NCBI GenBank assembly: GCA_024196135.1
Contig: JAMQCK010000315.1
Span: 1-28,791, forward strand
DNA: 28,791 bases
From: Pleurotus ostreatus/Saccharomyces cerevisiae fusant
Lineage: Eukaryota > Opisthokonta
Direction of reading: 5' to 3'
This document shows positions 20,851 through 28,791 of the stretch, in pieces. The notes beneath the pieces are model-generated. The model was not told the origin of the DNA. It did not search any database and was given only the letters and a program-made list of their open reading frames with translations. The position numbers and the translations under genes were made by a program. Every line of letters starts with the position of its first letter. Position 1 is the first letter of the stretch.

Positions 20851-23831
20851 CTAAACTAGCTTGGTCTTTTTCGTTGGGACTGGTGAAGGTGAGGGCGGCG
20901 ATCGTGGAACACTAAGCACCGCGATAGGCTGCTGCTTTCGCACTTCCGGCGTGACAGTAGTAGCATTGGACGCACTGGGGTTCGCAGGCGACGAAGCAGC
21001 CTCTACCTGCGAGGGATATGTGCCAAGATGGGCACGCGTAACCTCCCGCACGAACTCGTCCCGCCTCTCCCTCGCTCTCCGCGCTCGTTCCTCGTCCTCC
21101 GGCGACTCGTCTGCAAGGTCGCGCAAGGCCTTCTCCAACAGTCCAATAACAAACTTGTGAATCCCATGCCACTCGTAACCCTCAAACTCGTACGCCAGCA
21201 GCAACAAATCCCACCACTGGCGCAGCAGCGGCTTGAGGGGCTCGAAATAGGGATGAACATGACGAAGGACGCTTTCCTCGAACAGATCAGGCTCGTCAAA
21301 CAGCTGCGCCTTGTTCAACGCAATTGTCTCCGTCTCGTCGCCGAAGAAGCAGAAGACGATGCGGCGCAGTTCCGCTACTTCCTCCGCGTTCGGCGAGTCG
21401 TCAGGGACGTCCCCGTCGAGCTCCTCGCGCTTGTTGCCGCCTGGACCCGAGCGAGTGATGCAGAGGTAGAGGAGGCTCCAGAAGAAGGACTCTATGTCGT
21501 GAATGGCGTCGTGCAGCACGCCGTTGGGTCGAAAACCGGAGAAGTGCCTGTTTACACTTACATGCGCCGTATTGAGGATATGGGCGCTCGCGAAAGGTGG
21601 ACTGCCCTGCAAAGTGGTAGTCAGTCAGTATATCTGACAGCTTATCGTCAAACTTACAACCCGAGGCGCACGCAATGCTTGCTCCACTGTGCAGTCCAAG
21701 GGTATGGGACGCTGCTACCAGGGAATGAATTCAGATCTTCCAAGCGCACTAGTTTGAAGAACGTACCAGCAATGGCACACCATCCCACCCAAACATGCCC
21801 GGTTCGATGGCCACATCCGTAGGTAATGGCCCGTTCCACCTCTCGTAATAATCGAGAGCAGCAGAGATGTATATGACGCCTAAAGACTTCGGAGATCGAG
21901 CTTCGGGTGCTCTGAAGCGAATGAATTGATAGGCGTGCTGTGCGACAGCCTCGGTGATGTTCTCCAGCTCGCGAGCCATCGAGGGGAGAAGGGCTTCAGC
22001 GGCGGGCCCCGGAGGGGGGACCATACGTTCAGATAAGTTGGGTATCCTGCTGGCGTGGCCGAAGTCGATGAGGCAGCATTCGGGGTCCTTGACCTTGGTG
22101 GTCGAGCCCTCCGAGGTGCGCAACAAGGTGATCAGAAGATTGGCAGGGCTGACGTCTCGTTGAAGAACGCCGTTGTTGTAGGCGTATTGATGGCCTGCCA
22201 GAGGTCAGCTTGCGCATTCCCGCAGCGTGAGGAACGTACCGCGGACGCCCTGTAGCATAAGCGTCAAGAGCTCCCGCAAAGAGGCAAAGTACTTGATCGA
22301 GCAACCGAACACATTCAGGACAAGCCGCATGCGAGTCCGGTTTCTCAGCGGGTTGGCTTGTTCTCCAGCATAATATCGCGCAAGCTTCTCGGGATCGGCT
22401 TTGAAGGACATCCAACCGCTGTCCGCTGCTTCATTCAGCCGACGCATCCGTGTTCTCGCGGCTGATTCGTCTGGCGGAGGTGGCACCGTGGGCAGACCCC
22501 GCTGGATCAGCGCATCGGTGCTGTCGACCTCACCGCCGACCTCGACAGTCTCGTAGCACTCCATCGAGCCGATGTACCTCGAACCAGGATCCGGTGAATT
22601 CGACGTCGAGTTTAGGTCGCCAAGGCACTCGTATATGGCGCTTTCGTCTGCCTGTTCGTCGGATTGCCACCATTGCTTGAGGACGTAGACCTGTCGAGGA
22701 GTGAATGGTACAGTAGGAAATAAAAGACGAATATACGGACCGAACGATTGTCGGCCTTCAAGTGACGATCCTCATATCGCATGACCGCCCAGACCATGCT
22801 CGAAGCACCAACAACGGCGTCGATGTGAAGGTCTCTCAGTGTCTTCACAGTCATATATGTATCGTGCTTCATCGAGATGACCCATTGTAACTCGCAGTTG
22901 ATCTTCATGTACAGCTCGACGCTGAAGCTGTCTGGCCCCTGGGAAGAAAGACGATATGTATGAATAGGTGGGAGCGGCTCGCGCGCCAGCTTCATGGTCG
23001 GGTCGAAGCCAAGGCGATGAGCAGGCAGGATAGCCAAAGCGGCAATAACATGAACGAATGCCTTTGGTTCCTGCATGCAGAAGGTTATCGACACGGAGTA
23101 CGATGATGGCAAGACATGAAGCCCACCTCATGTATATCAATGGGTATGTCCATGCCAATGGCTCCAGGCCTATCCTGTAGCCACACCGATACCCGCGAGC
23201 GGCTTAGGGTGAGACCAAATACGAACCGCCGGTCCTTCTGTTCGGCCATAACCAAGCGAAGGTACTCGAGGAGTTGGCGGACGAGGGCTTCGTCTGTCTG
23301 ACTTGGGTAGGACTTGTGCACGACCGGAGCTATGAGTTGCAACCACCAAAGCTTTTGTTTCTTGTCTGCCTGTCGAGACCGGTCAGTCGGGTTTCATCAT
23401 TCTACATAGCAAATGAGACTGACCGGCACCGTGGGATCATCGAGGAGGGGTACCATGCCAGGCATGATCAGAGCGCATTCAGGCAAAGACAAATCTGGCG
23501 CCGTGTCCTTGTCGAGGTATGCAGAAGGCTGAGCAAGACAGTCCATCCAGGCGGCTTCGCAGACGACGCTCTCATTCTCCGGAGTAATCTGCGCCATCTC
23601 TTTAGCCGTTGTCGCTATGTAGTTCGCAATCTTGACGAACGGATCGTTGAGATTGCCCCTCTCGAAACCTTCCTCTTCTGCAGGGAATGAAGCCCATTGT
23701 CCGCGTTCCTTGTCCAAAAGCTGATCCGTGACGCCTTGGAAAACAGCATTTAATACATGCGCGTCCACTGGGAGAAGGGTGTCTAGGAAGTCTTTGCGGG
23801 TCACGAAGCGAGAGTTAGGAATTCCGTCCAT
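20851..23831 (-). CDS. FunK1-like fungal protein kinase
   Basis: A predicted protein kinase of the FunK1 family of mushroom-forming fungi; substrates unknown. Exons in transcript order: 23831-23424, 23369-23127, 23070-22741, 22690-22240, 22194-21767, 21714-21658, 21606-20851; 890 residues. The FunK1 N-terminal region has GMDIPIDIHE followed by EPKAFVHVIAALAI. The glycine-loop region is VVGASSMVWAVMRYE and the likely ATP-contacting lysine is in VYVLKQWW. The catalytic loop is GVLQRDVSPANLLI, with Gln where His is usual in HRD. The metal motif is CLIDFGHAS. The C-lobe has GSPPFASAHIL and HDIESFFWSLLYLC. The C-terminal 90 residues are charged, then Ser/Pro-rich, ending KKTKLV. An upstream in-frame stretch without ATG (to 23894) leaves the start slightly uncertain. 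It follows the HDAC gene in the same direction. Confidence 0.85.
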
Positions 23832-24187
23832 GTTATTTGCGTTGGACGCGTTGTAGTCTTGTTGACCAGCGTCAAAAGCGGCTGCCGCAGTCAATCAGAC
23901 GCAGCTCGTACCAAGACTCTCGAGCGATATGGGCCCGCGCAATTTGGGAAGGCCAGACTACGACGATGGCATAAAGCAAGAGCGCGTAATACGCGTGCCC
24001 AGTCCTTGCCCATCACACACGTGATCGTTATATCCCACTGTCCCAGGAATCCCAGCGACTACTGTAAACCCGCATACTGATCCACTCCATGCCCTGCTTG
24101 AGCAAGAAATACTTGCAAGAGTTCAAGCACGATCGATAGCTAGCAGAAACAAGTAAAAGCACACAACAAACAGAACTACAAACTACT
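23832..24187. other. Intergenic region, HDAC to FunK1-like kinase
   Basis: 356 bp between the HDAC stop and the kinase start, both genes on the minus strand. It holds the HDAC 3' UTR and the kinase promoter. A possible minus-strand leader intron (GTACGAG donor near 23912, GCGGCAG acceptor near 23884) is weak. No other feature was seen. Confidence 0.45.
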
Positions 24188-26471
24188 TCAACTATCCACC
24201 GCCATGCTATCATCACCTCCTTCCTTCGCTGCAGGCGGTGCCGCCGGCTTCTCCGCCTCCTTAGGTGCCTCATCGGGCCCCTTGCTAGGCTCCCCCGCAG
24301 GCGTCGACGCCGCCGGAGAGTCCACGTCCATCTCCCCACTCCCACTTCCACTGAGGATCTGCGCCGCTGTGGTATGGCTACTGGGGCCGATGCCCTGCGC
24401 CGCCGTGCCACCACTGCCGCTGAAGATGCCCACGCCGATGCCGAATTTGTGGTCGGCGTGGTCGCGCCGGCCGCCCTCGCCTTCGTCGTCGGAGTCGGAG
24501 AGCTCGCCGTCGTTTTGGGTGCGGGTGTCGAGGAGGCGAGTGTGGCGGCGCTCGTCGGGCGGGATGAGGTCGGCGTCTTTACTAGAGTCGGCGAGATCCT
24601 CGTCGTGCGGGCCGATGGGGACGTCTGCGAGGAGGTAAAAATGAGTGAGAGGGCAGTGAAAAGGACGTAAGCAGGCTTACCCTGCATTTGCACACTCGGC
24701 GGGCCACCTGTGTGTCGGAGGTTCTCCAAGACGATACGACGTACGCGGTCGAGGTAGGCGGGCGTGTTGAGGTCTTCCGCATTTGAGGACTTCACATCGA
24801 GCTGGTAGTCAGGACCGAAATACTCGTAGTACTCGTTCACAGGGATTTCTGTGAAGAGGATAGTCAGCAGACGAACAACAAAGCAAAGCATATCATGACT
24901 TACCAGGCTGCAACTCCACCCCCGCCGCCAATCCGGTCTCGTACGCCCACGCACGACTGACGTTGCGCATCGTATAACCACCGCCTCCAAGCAGCAACAA
25001 CGGCTTGTTGAACGACTTGACGAATTTGACGCAGTTTGCGTGCCCTATCAGATCGTTAGCAACTGCCCGCGGACGCCTTCCTTCTACTAACCTCGCATCG
25101 ACAAGTTGAAGCACCCAAGCTTGTCTCCCGATAACGAGTCCGTTCCACATTGCAGCACGACCGCCGAGGGGTCGTATGTCTCCATCACCGAGCGGATGAC
25201 GGGCTCGAAGACGGACTTGTAGTTGTCGTCTGTGATGCCATCACGAAGAGGGAAGTTGAGCGCGTAGTATTTTCCTTTAACGACGCCGACGTCCTGAGAG
25301 GGACGATATGAAATCAGGATAGAGGCAAGAAGAGACATTACACGCACCCTCAACTCGCCCGTCCCCGGGAAGTACTCGCCGTACTTATGGAAGCTGACGG
25401 TCATGACGCGGTCTGTTGTGTAGAACGCTTCCTCGACGCCATCTCCGTGGTGCACGTCGATGTCGATGTATAATACACGTTGATGGTAGCGCAGGAGTTC
25501 GAGAATGCCGAGGACGATGTCTATCAAACGTAAGCAAGCGAGTCAGTGAAAAGCAATGAAGACAAACTACTGACCGTTCACGTAGCAGAATCCGCTTGCC
25601 TCGCTCTTCTTCGCGTGATGTAGGCCGCCGGCCCAATTAACGGCGATGTCGCACTTGTCCCGGCTCAGCCGAGCAGCACCCTCTGTTTTCGCGTGTTAGT
25701 TTTACCTTCACGTCTGGTTTCTGGGATTGGCCATACCCATAGAGCCTCCCGCAGATATTGAGCAGTATTCAAAGAGGCCGTCGAATATAGGACAATCGTC
25801 TCCGACATTGTCTGGGGGCCGAGAACATTAGAATCCAGCAGTTTGTGAAGGCAGGGTCGAAGGAAAAGGGTGTGTGTGGCATGCAAAGTCCAGACAGACG
25901 CGACGCACACTTATGTTGCTCCCGCACATGTGAGTTCATGTTCACCGGCGTAATCTTGCTCAGGAAGTCGACGTACTCGTCGGAGTGGAACTGGGTCATC
26001 TCGCGCTTCGTCGCGGGTTTTGCGCGCTGGGGTAAGAGATTGTTGATGGGTTGGCCACAATGATTTTGGAGGAGGGAAGTGCACGGGGAACGAGTTGAAA
26101 GGAAAGAAGTGTCAGTCAGAGATACGGGAGAGGACTCAAAACCACGCACAAAGATCTCCATCTTCTTATACAGCCCATAGTTCATGACGAGGGAATGGCA
26201 CATCCGTATGCGCGTCGGCTTCATCCTGGTAAGCCCCACACATCAGCGCACACACCCCTAGCACCTATATTATAGCACGCACGGATGCCCCGGCCCATAA
26301 TGAAAGCCACCAATGTCCGAGTCGAAGAAGTAGCACTATAATGAGAGGGAGGCGCTTAGTTCAATTGGTTCGGCGAAGACGGTGGATTGGGGGAAGTCGA
26401 GGAAGGACAACGACACGCACGACGCGTTTCTTCTGGTTCTCCCCGTCCAAGGGGACCATCTTGCCTGCCAT
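24188..26471 (-). CDS. RPD3: Class I histone deacetylase (Rpd3 type)
   Basis: A zinc-dependent lysine deacetylase, catalytic subunit of Rpd3/Sin3-type corepressor complexes in the nucleus. Exons in transcript order: 26471-26421, 26335-26283, 26225-26150, 26026-25909, 25811-25737, 25682-25575, 25520-25348, 25293-25092, 25044-24904, 24848-24681, 24624-24188; 533 residues. Family blocks run in order: [70 protein letters not shown] (tandem catalytic histidines), [16 protein letters not shown] (zinc ligands Asp and His), [31 protein letters not shown] (zinc-ligand Asp) and [16 protein letters not shown]. The last exon encodes an acidic, Gly/Ser- and Pro/Ala-rich tail of about 140 residues, making the protein about 100 residues longer than yeast Rpd3. 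Class I is clear; the choice of RPD3 over the HOS2 paralogue is likely but not proven. Confidence 0.93.
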
Positions 26472-26962
26472 GGTTGGATGGGTGGGGGTGCGTGGATGCG
26501 CGACGCGGGTGGTGGAGGACAAGGGCTATTTGAGATTTGATCATCTGTGCGCACGTGGGAAGCGCGGCCATTGTTCTTTGGCAATGGCAGGACAGTGGAC
26601 AGCGTCCAGTCTAGTTAAGCACAAGCCATGGACCCAGGTCAGCATACAAGGAGAGCCTTCTTTCAGTCGAAGGATAGATTTCAGAATTCGAGGCATTTAT
26701 TCACTATCCATGGCCGGCAGCCATCACAGCCCACGAAGTTCGGACGGGCAATGCGTGTGGTGCAGTAGATATTAATCCACGTATACATTGTCTATCCTAC
26801 AGTAGTGCGCGACGGGTTTTCATCTATCTGCGTTCTACGCGGATAACAGGATATCATATGCCCTCTCCGCGGGCGGGCGACCGGCCTGTCAGTAGGTATG
26901 GCGTCTAGCGAGCCTCAGCCTAGAATCAGCCGTGATGCGTCTACCAACCAGCCGTGAAGCGT
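26472..26962. other. Intergenic region, HDAC promoter and LSC2 3' UTR
   Basis: About 490 bp. The part next to 26472 should be the HDAC promoter and leader on the minus strand. The part next to 26962 should be the 3' UTR of the succinate-CoA ligase gene. Open frames here lack recognisable motifs. No repeat or RNA gene was found. Confidence 0.45.
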
Positions 26963-28482
26963 CTAGTTCGCAAGCTGGACAGCGCGCTCAGCAGCGTCGT
27001 CGAGGCCATCGAAGGCGATGATCTTGAGACCGGACTCTTTGATCATGGCCTTGGCCTCCGCCTCCTTCGTGCCCTTCAAGCGGACGACGAGGGGGATGGT
27101 CATCTGCAGCTCCTTCGTCGCCTTGATGACACCCTCTGCGATGTAGTCGCAACGCATGATGCCTGTCAAAATGCTCAGCAGGGGAGCACTACGGTACGAA
27201 GGTACACATACCACCGAAGATATTGATGAAGATGCTCTTGACCTTCGGGTCAGAGAGCAGGAGCTCGAACGCCTTCTTCACCGTGTCGGGAGTAGCACCT
27301 CCACCGACGTCAAGGAAGTTAGCAGGGTTGCCGCCGTGGAGCGCAAGGACGTCCATGGTGGCCATCGCCAGACCGGCGCCGTTGACCAGGCAGCCAATCG
27401 ACCCGTCGAGCTTGATGAAGTTCAAGCCCGCCTTCGCGGCCTCGACCTCCGACGGCTCCTCCTGCGAGATATCGCGCAGCGCGAAGATATCCTTCTGCCT
27501 GAACTCCGCGTTCTCGTCAAAGCCGAACTTCGCGTCCATGCACAGCACCGCGCCGTCCTTCGTCTCCGCGAGCGGGTTGATCTCGATCTGCGTCGCGTCC
27601 TTCTCCTTGAAGATCTTCACGAGGTTGCTGAAGATGCCCGCGGCCTCCGCCTGCAGCTCCGGCTTGAAGCCGAGCTTCGCGGCGATGGCTTTGCCCTCCT
27701 CGACGCTCAGGCCCTTCTCGAAGTCGATGGGGGTGGTGATGATCGCGTCTGGATCCTTCGCGGCGACCTCCTCGATGTTCATGCCGCCCTGGGCGGAGGC
27801 GACGAGGACGATGCCCTGCGTGACGCGGTCGTTGAGCACGGCGACGTAGTACTCGTGCGCAGGCTCGCGGGCCTCGGCGATCATGACGGTGTTGCAGGGG
27901 CGGCCGCGCTCGCCGGTCTGCTTGGTGATGAGCTTCGCGCCGAGCATCTTGCCCGCGAGGTTCTCGACTTCATTGACGCTGGGGAGGGGATTAAGGAGGG
28001 GGATATCGCGTAGAACGTATGTGCTGACCTGGACGCCATGTGCACACCGCCCTTGAAGCCATTGTCGAACATGCCCTTACCACGGCCACCAGCGAGGACC
28101 TGCGCCTTGACGACGACAGAGTCCTTGCCCTCAGAGTCTGCAAGGTATTTAGTCACTTTCGGGTATCTCTGACGCGTTGGCACTCACGGAACTGCTTCAA
28201 CGCAGCAACAGCCTCCTCCTTCGTCTTCGCCGGGATGCCCTTGGGCGTGGGGATACCATACTTCGCGGTGTCAGCAGCGTTCAGGAATTTATTGGCCCAT
28301 GCTCACCGAGTTCAGCAGCTGAACCGACTGGTATTCATGGATGGACAAGAAGCGCTTCTGCGCGGACTGGCCGGCAGCGGAAGCGGTCTGAAGGTGCCGT
28401 CAGCGTCTTGCAATATTATTCTCGATGCCCTCACTCGCACCTTGAGGAGCGGGCGGCGCGCGACGCGCAGGGAGGAGAGCAT
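26963..28482 (-). CDS. LSC2: Succinate-CoA ligase beta subunit, mitochondrial
   Basis: The TCA-cycle enzyme subunit that, with the alpha subunit, converts succinyl-CoA to succinate with formation of ATP or GTP in the mitochondrial matrix. Exons in transcript order: 28482-28441, 28387-28307, 28260-28188, 28137-28029, 27978-27212, 27162-26963; 423 residues, the usual length. The N-terminus ([14 protein letters not shown]) is a basic presequence, with maturation probably before FLSIHEYQS. The ATP-grasp part shows [16 protein letters not shown] and IEINPLAET (metal-binding region). The C-terminal ligase domain has [20 protein letters not shown], then [23 protein letters not shown] versus GTP preference cannot be read with certainty. 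All six exons join in frame, and the start ATG is the only suitable one upstream of the presequence. Confidence 0.95.
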
Positions 28483-28791
28483 CGTTGAGAGAGAGGTAGG
28501 AAACGTGCGCTCTCTTGAGATGGCGGACGCGCTATCGGGACTCCGCGACCGGCGCAGCCCGGACCGGCCCGGACGCCCGCGCTCGCTCCAGGCGATTCAA
28601 TTTTTTCTCGCCGGAGCGCCGGCCGCGGACGCCGTAAACACGCGCGCTCGCGCTTTTCTCTCCTTGTCCAGAGCGACGACGACGGAGGACCCTCTGGGCG
28701 CACCCCCCTCTTGTCTCTCACCCCCTCGATGGGCTGTGCTCTGGCAGAGGGACGTTCTCGCCTTGAGTTCGGGCCGTTCTGTATGGTGGAC
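28483..28791 (-). promoter_or_regulatory. Promoter and leader region of LSC2
   Basis: About 309 bp upstream of the LSC2 start, running to the window edge. It is very GC-rich with short inverted GC blocks (about 28540-28630). No TATA box or coding segment is recognised. The exact transcription start cannot be set. Confidence 0.4.

Noticed and set aside
21687..21780. Alternative kinase intron 21687-21780 (donor GTGTGC, acceptor CTGCACAG)
   Set aside because: It also keeps the frame but is 94 nt. The 52-nt intron 21715-21766 fits local intron length and gives a longer continuous family match.
21028..21822. 264-codon plus-strand frame opposite the kinase C-terminal exons
   Set aside because: The minus-strand frame holds the FunK1 motif DIESFFW and spliced family sequence. 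The plus frame is its shadow.
27156..28013. 285-codon plus-strand frame opposite LSC2
   Set aside because: Arg/Leu/Asp-rich shadow of a clear succinate-CoA ligase gene.

Overview
The window is nuclear DNA of a filamentous basidiomycete, most likely an Agaricomycete and possibly a polypore-type wood decayer. Genes are broken by many introns of about 46-60 nt with GTRNGT donors and short branch/acceptor regions. Coding sequence is GC-rich with C/G-ending codons. One gene is a FunK1-type kinase, a family expanded in mushroom-forming fungi. I see no mobile element, CRISPR array, tRNA or rRNA gene. I rebuilt all exon structures by hand from splice signals, reading frame and family knowledge. Every multi-exon CDS given here closes in frame.

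Left part, plus strand: RPS27, the small-subunit ribosomal protein eS27 (143-590); an intronless BTG/Tob-domain protein (1791-2672); a small TATA-box-driven unknown gene (from 3947); mitochondrial biotin synthase BIO2 (5516-7045); a zinc-dependent polyol/alcohol dehydrogenase with an apparent non-GT intron (7591-9251); and an Rxt2-like subunit of the Rpd3L histone deacetylase complex (9516-10554).

Middle: a 32-exon gene for the 20S proteasome activator Blm10/PA200 (10788-18537). It includes a 6-nt microexon and ends in the Tyr-Tyr-Ala docking tail. It is followed by a minus-strand histidine-triad protein (18844-19628), whose start faces the start of a plus-strand translin gene (19743-20795) across about 114 bp.

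Right part, minus strand: a FunK1-like protein kinase (20851-23831), a class I histone deacetylase of the Rpd3 type (24188-26471), and the mitochondrial succinate-CoA ligase beta subunit (26963-28482).

The genes are mostly unrelated housekeeping functions: translation, mRNA turnover, biotin, TCA cycle, proteasome, chromatin. The one functional link is that Rpd3 and an Rxt2-like subunit of the same complex lie about 14 kb apart. I did not find a convincing undescribed system. The points most worth a second look are splicing oddities in the dehydrogenase, BIO2 and BLM10, and a few unexplained open segments.
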